Shown: piece by piece, positions 35,153 to 47,233 of the stretch
How the letters are laid out: every line of letters begins with the position of its first letter
How positions within the stretch are numbered: position 1 is the first letter of the stretch
NCBI RefSeq assembly: GCF_902459465.1
Contig: NC_047078.1
Location: forward strand, 5,356,333 to 5,420,332
DNA from: Asterias rubens
Lineage: Eukaryota > Echinodermata > Asteroidea > Forcipulatida > Asteriidae
Direction: 5' to 3'
DNA length: 64,000 nucleotides
Program-made: the position numbers and the translations under genes
Notes under the pieces: generated by a model
What the model saw: only the letters and a program-made list of their open reading frames with translations
Databases searched by the model: none
What the model was told of the DNA's origin: nothing

Positions 35153-35898
35153 TTTGTCCGCCGTGTCACGATCTTCGTGTTTTTGTCCTTAATCCACCTC
35201 TCAATAAAAGCAAAAATGGCCCAAGAACAGATCCATGAGGAAGACCATATTGAAGAGATGTATTTCAGAGTGTGCTCCATGTATACCAACATAAATTCCG
35301 CTATGGTACAAATTTAAAATTTAAAACGCACAAATTAAAAGTTGATACAAAAATAAGTGCATCGAAAACGGGAGAATCCTTCCTTTCACTGCCATTTTGA
35401 GGATTACTGCAAACCGGAAATCAAACGTTTAGATAAAATGCAAGTCGACATTACTTTTGCTTTCAATTTGTGGTTAACCTTGTGAACTTGTTTGTTCTTC
35501 TTTTGCTCCTGTGCTAGCAAAATAAGAAACTAAAAGCTTGAAAACACTACTGTTTTAGGAGCGGCTTTGTTGTGTATGTAAAACATAAAAAGACAGTTAT
35601 AAAACCATTATGATCACAAAAGAATAACGACTGTCGGCCAATCACTAGAAAACGAGTGCGCGTGGGGGTTATTATTTGTTAGTAATTTACCAGTAAATTC
35701 CATGTGAAACATACATGTAAAAAAAAACGTTGACTAAAGTTGTTCGTGAACTGTGATGTAGATTACTAGTTGAATCAGATGTCTCATAACCATTCAGAGT
35801 GATATACTTTGTGCGTTGTTTAAAAGCAAAAACTTGCACAACACAATTTGTGCTATCGTTATTCGCCATCATATTCGTGTTGAGCATACATTCAAACA
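35153..35898. other. 5' flank of receptor A
   Basis: No other gene is supported. TATAAAA at 35598-35604 could be a core promoter element. Just upstream of the ATG, TTATTCGCCATCATATTC resembles TTATTCGCCAACATCTTC upstream of receptor B's start, which suggests shared 5' UTR or promoter sequence. Confidence 0.35.
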
Positions 35899-35974
35899 AT
35901 GGACGGAGGAACTACCAAGAAGCAGACTGCCAAGAAGTTCATGTTCTTGTTAATTGTTGGATATATTTCTCAAG
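35899..35974 (+). CDS. Receptor A exon 1, signal peptide
   Basis: MDGGTTKKQTAKKF followed by a hydrophobic MFLLIVGYIS core; donor G|GTAAGT. The start codon aligns with that of receptor B (MEGSLTQRFAILLIIGNIF). Confidence 0.8.
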
Positions 35975-38900
35975 GTAAGTCAACTTAAGAACCAAACTTG
36001 CGGTGTCACAGTGCCACAAGTAAGATATTATATGATACGATTTATCACTTGAGGCGTATACACGAATTGTAAGTACAGAAGTATAAGTTTTCTTTTGAAT
36101 TAGTTTAAAAGGTCAAACTAAAAAGTGCCTAAGACAAGCTGAAAACAACCACACTACATTATAGTATTCTATTAAATTTCATTTGATAAGAAACAACTTT
36201 GCAGTATTGTTATAGTTCCTGTCTCCGTATTCTGCACAGATGTCATCTCTTCTGAGACCATCACGATAGACATGCCACCAGTCGTCTCAGTTTTTGAAGG
36301 TGAAGACGTAGAATTAGAATGCAAGGCTCGGTATGCGAATGGTACATTGATTCCAGCTTGTGATGACCCATCATTCCAATGGTCTGTTGTGTTGGAAAAC
36401 GCAGAAATTGGTTATATTGCAGGATGTGGTAGAGTGGTGTCGTTCAAGAACAAGACTGTGGAGTTTAATGAAGACTATGGCAATCTAACAATATTGGATA
36501 TAGGCCTTGCAGATGATGCCGTGGTTGGGTGTACAGTGTTTGGAACAATCGGCAGTTACTCAAACATGACACATCTTAAAGTGAAAAAGGGTAAGTGTTT
36601 ACCTCAAAAAGTCATTTTACTATCAAAGTGGCATCTTCGAGTTGAATGCAGTACCTTCCCTTCAATTCCTTGGTACAACTTTTAACCCAAATCAATAATA
36701 TTGTAATTATTTTGTGACCTTTCAAAACTGTTGGTGATAAACAAAATTACATTTGCTATAATTTACCCTTTAAAATATTGACGGTTATACATAGTTTAAG
36801 GAATTGTAGTTAAAATGCATAATTTTACGCTACATGTTACTGTTTTTGAAGTCAAGTAGCGTCTCAGACTTTCAGTAGGCCCCTGTAATGAAAACGAAAA
36901 TGATTTCCATTATTTTAAAATCCATTTGCTGTTTGTTCATAACGAAATGCTTAAATTGTAAACTTACTACATTAAACATTACATTTGCCATAATTTACCC
37001 TTTTAAATATTGATGGTTATAGGCCTACATAGTTCAAGGTAATGTCATTAAAAGGCATGTTCTCTTGATGTTTCGTCACCATGGTGCTCCATGCTTAAAC
37101 TATTATACACGTCACATGTTACCCTTCTTGAAAGCAAGCAGCGTTTCAGTAATAATAAAAACGAGAAAAAAAATCATTATTTTAAAATCTGTCTACTGTT
37201 TGTTCATAAATAATGAAATGCTCACACTATAAACTTACCACATCAGTAACGGTTACATTGAAACTTTGTGTTACATTCTAACAAAGGTCAGAAAGGGAAT
37301 TATCATATTCATTGTTTATAGTGTTTTCTTAAAGCCAACTTTGGTGTTCAGACTGATGTAAAACTTACGCCAGGAGAAGGGGAGAGTGCTACCTTACCGT
37401 GCTCTGTGATCGACAGCGGCACAACTGACAAGAGAAACTTTACCTTCGAGTGGTCACTGTTCAACAACACCACACTGCAGTCTCGCAATCTATCAAGCGA
37501 GGTCCTTCATTCCGACCAGGCGGGAAAGTACACGCTTCATCACGGCAAGACAAGCTGTAATCTTACGATTCTAAACTTGAACTTGACGGACGAAGGAAGA
37601 TACCAATGTGACGTTCATGACTCCTTCTACAACCAGTCCAACTACAATTCGACAGAAATTGTCCTCGGGGGTAAGCTTGCAAAGTAATGATTTCATGTCA
37701 TCTTAAACAAGAAAGCCGGGTCAGCTACTTGTCACGTGACAATAAGTTTGCAAGATGTGCAACAAGTTAAATATTTTGCCGAAAACAAATATTACTTATA
37801 ATGTCTGTAATGAAGAGATAATATGATTCTGTTGTAATTCAAACTGAACCAGCATGTGCCATCTCAAAGAAAGTAATAATGTTGTATTAAGGAACTTGCC
37901 ATTTTTCTTTGTCCAAAATCAAACTTGGGATATCGGATCGAACGTTTGTTTGAGATGGTACTTCAACAAAGTAAAGAGTTTAATTGGCATCTTCTTAGAA
38001 ATGCTTCGTATTTTGTATTAATTAGCCCACATTTCATTTTCCCTTAAAGTCACCTGGAAGTGGTATTTTGTCAAAATAAAGCTTTTGTCACTAAAATATG
38101 TGTTTTGATGAGTGGAATATGAATAAACAACTAAATAAGGTTGACATAAATTAGTTTCCATGTTATTTACAAATTGGAAAAAAGCCCGACCCGAGAGGGC
38201 GCTGTTCGTGACGTCAATCGAGGCGCGATGAATCGCTTGCAGTGCCAACACAGCATAGTGACGCTTGGCGCAAGCTAAAAACATGCCCTCAAAGTTGAAA
38301 CAATACCTGATTTTTTTCACGTTAGGCAAACGCTCATTTAGGTTCGTTACGTCTTTCAGGTACCTTCTTCAACTTCCCCACTAGCTGGACAAATTATTGG
38401 GATGGCGTCATGTTTTAGAAAAGAATTTTTCTCCTCATGTCAAAATGTGTAGTGTATTCCGGATTCTCGAAGCACGACGGCTCGAAGTGTTTGCCGCACA
38501 GCGCTGGAAAAGACGTCGGACCGGACAACATGGCAAACTGACACCAACAATTTAGTTGTTTTGCTGCATCCAGCAGCAATACACCTGGTTGACATTGCCG
38601 GAAAAAATGCAAGAAAAAACTTTTTCAAACGTACAAACTCACGTCAAGGACTTGAATGTACTTGCACGTACGTGTGTTCGATGTTCGATCGAGGCAAAGT
38701 CTTCCTCGATTGACGTCACAAAAGGGGTAGGCGGAGTCACCCCCACACAACTTTATTTAATTTGTTAAACATATAAATCGTCAAAAACAATTAGTAAAAA
38801 AAATATGTTATTGTTCAGGAACATATATACTCTAATGTTTGAAAAAAATATATATTTCCAGGTGCCTTTAAAGATGATTCATTATCAACGGCAGCAACGA

Positions 38901-41900
38901 ACTACGTGAGTGATGTAGGATTGGCGGAATTGCAAACCTTAACCACGAAAACAGCAAAAGGTAAAATTGCCAAATTGTATTATTTTTTTCTTTCCAATCC
39001 TATCTTGGTTGTATAATACATTTTCAAAGGTTTGAGTGTGTAGCTCCAAGACCTAATTTAAGCCCCAACCAGGAAATGCACAGCAGTCTAATTTGAGTTG
39101 TGTTTGGGACTCCAACATTAACGTCCTAAAACTAGATTAAGGGTTGGGCTGGGCTTAGTACTGGGCTACACTAAAGATAAAGTTCGATTTATGCTACAAT
39201 AAATCACACTATAAACAGTCATCGCGTGGTTGAATGTAACTGAGCAACAATGTGAACCTTGTATTAAAGCTATGAAAAAACTGATCCATCTAATTAACTG
39301 TCAGGAGAGTGTTTCAAGAAAGCTCTTGCAATCCAATCATTGTACTGACCGGTTTCATTACTTTAAAAAAAAACTCCCCAGCCCGAATGGTCTGCGCAGC
39401 CAGCAAGCCAGCTCAATAACGGAACAGGCAGGGAAAAAACATCTGACTTAGGTATTTTATGGGAAGATTGCTGTACAAAATGAATTTTCAATTAATTCAA
39501 GACGATGCTTGTCAATGATGGTTGAATTCTAAAAATTCATCGAGAACAACAGATTGAATATGGATCGGTCGAGTTGGTCCATGATTGAGTAGCGTTAGAA
39601 ACCGTATGTTATAAACTAAGTAAGATTATAAGAAAGATGTTTTTAAAGTAGAATAATATGATCCACTTGAACATGCCTCGACATTGCATGGTTTTCCTTT
39701 TATTTCGCACACTAACAAGGTCGGCCATTTTTATTTATTTTTTATTTTATTTTTTATTATTGGTTTATTAAAACACATTCAAACATCGCAGCTACAAGCT
39801 GAATTAAGTTTAAAATACAGAGATTCATAGAAAAAAAAATGAATTATTAAAAATAAAATAAAAAAATAAAAACATATTTGTTTTTGTCATGTCAAGGGTT
39901 AGCGACTACTGCATCTGTTCCTGTTGCACCTGTTCCTACTACTATAAATGGCCTTGTTTTGATCGTAGCCGCATCATCAGCTGGACTGTTGGCAATGGTG
40001 ATCGTAATCAGCCTGATAGTGGTTGCATTAAGGCTACACAAAAAACGTAAGATTTTTACTTTCAAGTTGGAAATTTGGGGAATCGCGTATACTTTCTGAC
40101 GAAACCTTTGTTTAGATAGTTTAGAGCTACCACAAACGGAACACTATAAGCCATTTTGAGGTATGGTGGCCACAGTGCTGTAGTAGGTTTGGGTAAATCT
40201 GGTCATATTTAAACCAAATCGAACAGTGCAATGCCACAGTGTCCACCATTGTTCAAAAAGGCTATTGTTGCATAAACTACTTTAGCATTGTCGCTAATAG
40301 CCAATCTAACCGTCATCATTCTTGTTGTTTATTTCACACTTCCAATGCAAAATTATGTGTTTACCGTGGTGAACAAAATCATGAAGCAGATTGCAATTGC
40401 TACACTTCGCGTATTAATTTTGTTTTAATTTTAGTAATTAAAGATCACAAACAATAGAGTGTAGTAAATGGCTTTGTTATATATTAGGGTTATTAGAAAA
40501 ACAAACGTGTGGGACACTTCTTGGTCGGTCCCGAGGAGTGTAAAAAATCGAGTAAAGTTAAGAAATGTGGAAACAAAGTTCCAACTCTCACGTCATCAAG
40601 ACACTTAAGAAAGAGTTATTATTCATGTTAATAACGTCCTCAACCTCTACTGCAATTTTTGTTTTGCCCTTTTCCTACTAGCAGTCTCAATGACATATAA
40701 TACTGCTCATGATGAGTGACTTGTTATTTATAAAAGTATAGAGATATTGTCACATCTACTGCTTTTATTTGAAATTATGCTATTTCAGGGGCCGATATTT
40801 TGTGCATGATATGTTTATTCAATACTTCGATAGTGTTAGAAAGATACAAGTCTAATTGCATGACTTTATTTTTGTTTAGGTTATTCAGCGATCCCCGCAA
40901 GTCAAACGTAAGTAACGATGCTCAGGAAAACATGCATATTTGATGGCTCATTTCAAGTTTTCCCTCTTGTGTTGGGGTGTTCTTACAAAGTCAATAACTA
41001 AATATTCCTGTATTGTGTGTTCCCAACCAACATTATTGCCAAGTTATATTATTTGAAGTATACAATTTATTATATAGTAGCTCCTTTTGATGATTCGTTT
41101 GTTTCGTTATCGAAAAGAAATGAAAGAAAAGTTAACTAAAACAAACATAGGATGAAAGCAAAATCAATGGTCCTCATTTGGGTCTTGGGTTCAAATCACA
41201 AATGAAAAACCAATTGATTTGTCTCCCATCCCATGTTTGGTTATTTCACTTCGATTGTGATTGTAGGCATGCACCATACATAATAATGTGTTTGGGAACT
41301 AAAACAATAATTAAGTGAAACTAAATAAACTGGTAAAAGGTGGTGTGTTTTTTCTCACGCAGAAATGTTGCGAGCACAGCTTCTGTTACTTTCAGAGCAG
41401 GCCACTCACAAGGAAACGCGCACACAATCTCACTGATTCAACCGAACGGAGGAGAGCAAGGTAAACATTTTGGTTTCAAATGAAACGAGGTCTATTTCTA
41501 CCTTCATGATTAAAGGCACTTGGGTCGATTTCTAAAGGCACTGGGGTCGATTTCACAAAGAGTTAGGAGTCATAACTTAGAACTTGTCCTAAGAGATATC
41601 ATAACTCGAGATAAGACTATAGTCTTAACTCTTTGTGAAATCCAACCCTGGACACCTTTGGTAATGGTCAAAGACAAGTCTTCTTACTCTTTGTATTCCA
41701 ACATAATATGCATATAATAACAAACCTGTGAAAATTTGAACTCAATTGGTCGTCTTTGGTAATTGTCAAAGACCAGTCTTCTCACTTGGTGTATCCCAAC
41801 ATAATTATGCATAAAAAAATAAAAAAATGTGAGCAATTGAACTCAGTTGGTCGTCGAAGTTGCGAGAGAATAATGAAAGAAAACAAAACACCCTCGAGGT

Positions 41901-44900
41901 ATCTTGATCAATTCAAATGTTTTAGTGAGAAATTACTTCTCTGAAAAAAACTACGTTACTTCAGAGGGAGCCATTTCTCACATTTAGTTTATTCTGTCAA
42001 AATTTGTATAATTATTATAACTGGCTTCAATAATGGCTCTCTTGTTTTTGGCAGATGCGAGATCGTTCCATGCAGACACCGCAGCTAGTGTAGACCTTAA
42101 TCTATCTGCGTCACCGCCTGCGTCACTAATCGACAACCACAAGGTTATACAACATTACGATAGTGGTAAGTATGTACATTGGATGCAACACTATAAGTTT
42201 TATGCAGTTATATTTCTTGGTCTTAAAGACAGTGGACACTATTAGTAATTGTCAAAGACCAGTCTTCCCACTTGGTGTATCTCAACATAATATGAAAATA
42301 TTAAATTGGTCGTCGAAGTTGCGAGATAATAATGGCAGAAAAAAACATTTTCATACGAAGTTGTGTGCTTTCAGATGCTTGATTTCGGGACCTCAACAAT
42401 CTCTAATTCTGAGGTCTAGAAACAAAATTCAAATATTATTATTAGTGAAAAATTACTTGTTTCTCGAAAACTGCGTTTCTTCAGAGGGAGCCGTTTCTCA
42501 TAATGTTTTATACTATCAACAGCTCTCTGTTGTTACCAAGTAAGTTTGTTTAATAACCATTATTTTGAGTAATTAACAATAGTGTCCATTGCCTTTAACT
42601 CTACAATTCCAAACTGGAAAAAAAAAACGAAAATGTGTTACTAATATTAAGGTCTAGTCGGTTGTCATTTCTCTCTCGAGGAAGTTGTAATTTAGCCTTT
42701 GGTTTCGCAACTAGTTCTAGCAAAAAGAATTGCGTGCAAGGATAAAGGTACAAACAACAGTCTTGTTGCTTACATTTAAATCAGATCTATGTTTCGTTGT
42801 TTTGTCTTTCACTTTTAAAACAAAAAGAAGGCCAGTGGCAGTTTCGGTAGCTTTTTTTTGAACTCTCAATTTAAAAATACATTAATACATAAAAGAGTAA
42901 TCTGAGAAGATGTATGCGAAAGTTCAAAATCCTTACACAGGAAACAGAATTTGTGACGTCTTTCATAAGTTTGCATTCTTAATATATTTTGCAGAATAAA
43001 TAGTTCATGGCATGGGTTTCGAACCAGAAGAGTAGTTCTTCATTGTCTTATTGAGTATAGCACTGCTAGGGTCAAAACTTCATCCAATTCACCGTATGCA
43101 TTTATTAAGTAGGCCTATAGTCATGTAACACTTTCTTTCTTTCTTTTTGGTGGGGGGGGGGGGGAGGTACGTAAACTGAAACAAACACGGCGCACTGCAT
43201 ATAAACGTGCGCTAAAAAGACATGATTACTGTTGCAATTTTTTGCTCAAAAAGACTTAATTCTAGAGATCACAATGTCACAATATTCAACTTTTTAAAAA
43301 GAGCTCCATTAATTAGCGTATTTTGTTGAGAATACAGCCAATTATGGTCCATCTGTACGAGTCTTCCCATGCCTTTACGTTGTAGCTGTGTTTTTCTCCA
43401 CCACTATAGGTCACGTGATCACATTATCCAAAAAAAATCCAAATCCCACGGGACAGACAGCGAACATTCATTGAAATCACCCATTTTGCAAGCCTCGGCG
43501 GGAAACTTTACATGCAACTTGCATAGCACCACCAAGAGTACCATTGGAAAGCAAATGTATAGAGGTGTCTAAATATAGCCACCCAAAACACGTGTAAACA
43601 CTGAAAGGGGTTCAAAGGTCACCAAAGGCAAACCCTGTTTTATCAGTCGATGACATCTCTCATTCATAAATCCGCGTTGCGAGATTTAGTATGGCCATGG
43701 TATGGCTCACAGTACGAGGAGTCTGTTTATCCATGCAGCGTGAGAGTCCGATCACCCGACCCGGTCTTGTTGCCATAGCTAGCTGGTATACGACACGCAC
43801 CATGTACCATACGACGACAGTGAGCCATACTAAATCTCGCAACGCGGATTTATTATGAATGAGAGATGTCATCGACTGATAAAACAGGGTTTGCCTTTGG
43901 TGACCTTTGAACCCCTTTCAGTGTTTACACGTGTTTTGGGTGGCTATATTTAGACACGACATATCGCGGGTACAACCACCAACTATGACACACGTTTGGA
44001 ACAGTGGAATGTTTATCGAAAGTTGGATAAACAGTGTCTAATTTTCATCATTGTTTCGTGGTTTTTCAAAGTTGAATTATTTCAAACCCAAATAATTCTA
44101 TTGGACCCTTTCGGTAAACAGTATTGTCCAAGGCCCACACTTCGTGTATCACAACTTCTATACAAAATAACACACCTGTGAAAATTTAGGCTCACGTCGG
44201 TCATCGGAGTCGGGAGAAAATGACGGGGAAAACCCACCCTTGTATCCGCACGTTTCGCCGTGTCATGACATGTGTTTAAAATAAATCCGTAACTCTCGAT
44301 ATCGAGAAAAGAGTAAAGCATTTCGTGGAATAATAATTCAAGAGAAGTCTTTCACCACTACCTTCTGTAAACCCTGTAAGTTATTTGTAAATCTGTGAAC
44401 TTTGTTTTTTCTGTACCGAAAGGGTCCAATGGCTTTAAGGAATAATCTTTCAGTTAAACTTCATGTTGGGCAACTAATATCGCTAAAATCATGAGAAACA
44501 TGCACGGGATAATTGCGAATGTTCCATGGTCTTCAAGCTTAGTATACCCGTGGGGGTGCTAACGCTGAGTGACAGGCTGCAGTGACAGCTGTATTTACTC
44601 TATGTTTTGACTTGACGGAACAAAACTCGCATTTCAAGTTGGAAATATCAACGCAAAGCTCTAAAATTTCAGGTAAAGATTGTCAAATTTATTGCTGAAA
44701 TTGGCTACACATTATAATCTAACTTCTCGTTGAGTTGTTTGGAGATTTTTGTAATTTTGTTTGTCTGACTAAGGGGGGTTAACAATAGATGTTTTCATAT
44801 CGTAAACAAAATTTATTTTAATGAGTGTGTGAGACGTTGCCTTTTTAAAAAAATTCTGACGTTCATGTTTTCCAAAACTAAAATTAAGCGTGAAGGTCGT

Positions 44901-46166
44901 CGAAAATTCCACATTATTTCAGACAGTAAGGTCGTATGATCTTGATTTTTATTTTATTGCAAATGTTAAGATTTGCTTGTTGGCATTATTATGATAAACG
45001 CAAAAATGAAATTTACTCGACATTCCTCAGAATGACCCGCTCTAACGAAATGAGGAATGTCTAGTAAAGTCTCATTTCGTGTAATTTGACACCGAACATA
45101 ATCATAACAAACAATTATTGAAAATTATTGAATTTTTACAATTTTTATTTCTACACTTTTAGGTTGCCTAAATCTTGATTAAACTTACTATGGTCTTACC
45201 TTTTCGTCAAAAGATTAATAAAAATGTAAAAACAGACGATTTCTGAGCCATGTTTCTTGCCGTAACTGTAAACATTGGTAGCGCAATCGGTCTATTGCAA
45301 CCGGTGTGTCCAGCATGTAACTGTTTTCCTGTAATAATTGACACTGCAGTCGGGTAACAATGATTTCAACAGTAGATGTTATAAAACCGTTTAAATTTGG
45401 TTATCTGTCTCTTCATCATCTGACTTATTTTTTGATTATTTAATTACTTCATGACACAGGGAATGGGGTTATGTACACTTCAGTGAACCGCGAAAAGCGT
45501 CCTCAAGCGTCAGCAGCTCCCTACACCGGTGTGACGCGGGGTGCAACAGCCATCAAGTACCAACCCAAAAAGGTATCGCGTTAAAAAAATAGTTTTAATG
45601 TTCAGCAGGAGGAAAACTTAACCAACAAAATTGAAAGTCATAAATCCTGCGTTCAATTTGCTTCTTTGTATTCATTTTATACACATTATTTGCTCAGTTT
45701 AATATGTTGATTAACATTTTATTTTTTTCTGTCTTTCTTTTACTTTCGTTTGCTAATTTTGTTATACAGTACATAGTAAACCATTGGTGCATACATAATT
45801 TCCGATCCCTAAATTGACTCGCTTGTGAAAAAAACAAACAAACAAACAATTGCACTGTGGTTCACTAACAATGGTAATTGTGTTTTCCCGGTTTGTTAGG
45901 TTGCCCGTCCAGGCGAACTGGTCTATGCTGATTTGCAGCACACACGACATCACCCTCCGAACGCACCACCAATAAGAACCGAACCTCCTACGCAGTACGC
46001 TGCAATAAGCCACAACATGACTCGAGCCCTTCACAGGGATATTTCAACCCCAGCTGGCCACTACTTTGACAGCGACGAGGAAGTGGAACAATTTATGGTG
46101 GGGTTAGAGGACGAAGCGCCACCCCCACCGCCTCGCGGCATTTTTGTTCCACCTGTCTTTTATTAA
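35899..46166 (+). CDS. Receptor A: two-Ig-domain membrane receptor with ITIM/ITSM-type tail
   Basis: Ten exons: 35899-35974, 36240-36590, 37335-37670, 38862-38960, 39897-40046, 40880-40907, 41363-41460, 42055-42165, 45460-45572, 45900-46166. They sum to 1629 bases, an unbroken 542-residue frame with GT-AG borders and consistent phases. Order: signal peptide (1-25); Ig1 (about 30-140) with the B/F-strand Cys pair, FQW and one extra conserved Cys pair; Ig2 (about 145-252) with LPC...FEW...DEGRYQC; Thr/Ser-rich stalk; membrane span (about 307-332) followed by RLHKKR; cytoplasmic tail of about 205 residues. Tail motifs: VMYTSV (Tyr422), LVYADL (Tyr463), TQYAAI (Tyr487), then PPPPPR. About ten N-glycosylation sites lie outside. 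Such motifs in vertebrates recruit SHP-type phosphatases or SAP-like adaptors; here that is inference. Ligand unknown. Confidence 0.85.
36240..36590 (+). CDS. Receptor A exon 2, Ig domain 1
   Basis: Phase 1-1, 117 residues. Its first third (MPPVVSVFEGEDVELECKAR onward) is nearly identical to receptor B, while the rest is clearly diverged and five residues shorter. Confidence 0.88.
37335..37670 (+). CDS. Receptor A exon 3, Ig domain 2
   Basis: Phase 1-1, 112 residues, the same length as in receptor B. Strongly conserved F-strand region (LNLNLTDEGRYQCDVHD). Confidence 0.88.
38360..38602 (-). pseudogene. THAP-domain relic in receptor A intron 3
   Basis: The minus strand reads MSTRCIAAGCSKT in one frame and ALCGKHFEPSCFE, then MRRK, in another. 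These are the two halves of a THAP zinc finger (C2CH: C-x-C ... C-x2-H), found in P-element-like transposases and derived genes. It is frameshifted, lacks the middle, and ends in stops. Nearby TCGATTGACGTCA words at 38210 and 38706 are inverted and may be remains of transposon ends. Confidence 0.65.
39570..39725 (+). mobile_element. Half copy of the palindromic MITE seen at 55368
   Basis: Shares GGATCGGTCGAGTTGGTCC, TAGAATAATATGATCCAC and GGTCGGCCA with the full element. Lies in receptor A intron 4. Confidence 0.65.
39897..40046 (+). CDS. Receptor A exon 5, transmembrane segment
   Basis: Pro/Thr-rich lead, then about 26 hydrophobic residues (GLVLIVAASSAGLLAMVIVI...) and a basic stop-transfer RLHKKR. 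Phase 1-1, donor C|GTAAGA. Confidence 0.85.
41500..42005 (+). mobile_element. MITE family A fragments, two partial copies
   Basis: Partial copies at about 41640-41756 and 41757-42005, in intron 7 of receptor A. Confidence 0.6.
42055..42165 (+). CDS. Receptor A exon 8
   Basis: Phase 1-1 exon of 37 residues, preceded by a good pyrimidine tract. It has no equivalent in receptor B, so it could be skipped without changing frame. Confidence 0.75.
42223..42598 (+). mobile_element. MITE family A copy in receptor A intron 8
   Basis: From AAAGACAGTGGACACTATTA to AGTGTCCATTGCCTTTA, near full length with terminal inverted repeats. It starts 57 bases after exon 8. Confidence 0.8.
43565..43957. repeat. 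Long hairpin with arms of about 145 bp
   Basis: 43565-43712 pairs with 43815-43957 almost perfectly, apart from an 11-base insertion in the left arm (CCATGGTATGG near 43693). The loop is about 100 bases. In receptor A intron 8. Confidence 0.9.
44087..44437 (+). mobile_element. MITE family B copy 1
   Basis: Terminal repeats TTGGACCCTTTCGGTA and TACCGAAAGGGTCCAA. It interrupts repeat C: the paralogous site at about 47848 reads straight through without it. Confidence 0.85.
44438..45065 (+). repeat. Repeat C copy 1
   Basis: Similar over more than 600 bases to 47865-48531 (TTTAATGAGTGTGTGAGACG, CCACATTATTTCAGACAG). No coding frame. Confidence 0.75.
45460..46166 (+). CDS. Receptor A exons 9-10, ITIM/ITSM-bearing tail
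   Basis: Exon 9 (45460-45572) carries VMYTSV. Exon 10 (45900-46166) carries LVYADL, TQYAAI 24 residues later, an acidic stretch (FDSDEEVEQF) and the C-terminal DEAPPPPPRGIF. Exon 9 enters in phase 1 and leaves in phase 0; the stop TAA is at 46164-46166. Confidence 0.85.
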
Positions 46167-46249
46167 CGGGGGACTTTTGTGCGCTTGGTGGGACTCCATG
46201 GACTTACCAAGGCCCAATTTCATGGATCTACTTTAATACCGTACTGGGG

Positions 46250-46600
46250 GTCACCATGCAGAAAAGACAGACTTCGCAAGCACTTCACTACTATAAAGAT
46301 CTTCAAACTTCAATTAGGAAAACAAAACTCAAGTATGTAGGGCATGTGAATAGAGTGGGCAGTGGCCGATACCCCAAAATTCTCTTAGAAGGCCACATTG
46401 CAGGTAACAGACCCAGAGGAAGAGCAGGGAAACGTTGGCTGGAAGATATCAAGCACTTCTATGAAGAGGCTGACATACCATCTGTGGCAGCAGCAGGACA
46501 CCTAGCAAGGATCAGAAACCTATGGAGACTCTTAGTTGGAAAGCCAGCTCCGTGACCTACCTCCGACGGGAGGACGGCTATGATGATGATGATGAGGACT
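46250..46600 (+). pseudogene. LINE 3' fragment (reverse transcriptase C-terminus)
   Basis: Encodes KLKYVGHVNRVGSGRYPK, NRPRGRAGKRWLEDIK and a final RNLWRLLVGKPAP, the C-terminal signature of a common non-LTR retrotransposon class, ending in an ATG/ATGATG microsatellite at about 46580. It directly follows receptor A's stop and may be in its 3' UTR. Confidence 0.75.
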
Positions 46601-47233
46601 TATCGTAAGCACCGGAATCGGCGCTTACGGAAGCAGGGAATTTTAGCTTCGTTTAGCTTCCCTGGGTCGACCCCGATGTTGCGTATTTTATTTTTATCCA
46701 GGACGAATGTGGGCACACAATTACCCCACGTTCGTCCTCGAATCAGAAAAAAAAAACAATCACGTCACCACGTGAGCCTTCCCGTGGTGACGTCAGTGCA
46801 CCTCGGGACAGCCCCAAGAGCCCCACTTGTGGATAGGGTCTAGCGTTTTTTGTTTTTTTTTCTCACTTTCATGGAACTCCCTTGGAGGTTGGCCTTTAGT
46901 TTCGTATCGTATTTTATTTCAAAACTTGTGAAGGGTTAACTGGAAGCGAAATAGGTGTTTGGTGTTGACACAACAACAAAGTCACAAATTTTAAACTATT
47001 TGGGATTGCAAATTAATGATAAAAGGGTCATTTAAATGATCCATCGAAATTACTTTATTATTATAGGAAACACTAGTTACAGGCTTTTCTTTCAGTGCTT
47101 TATAAGAAATTATTTCATCTTTTGACTAACAAATTTGTAAAGCTCAATCTTTCTTAATCCCAAATTGGCGTTTATATTTCAGCTGAAAGTATAAATTTGT
47201 ACTGCTGTTAAATATGTGTATATTTGACCATTG
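46601..47233. other. Gene-free stretch
   Basis: Contains a GGGTCGACCCC-type repeat (46645-46830) related to 32863-33003. No supported gene. Confidence 0.4.
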
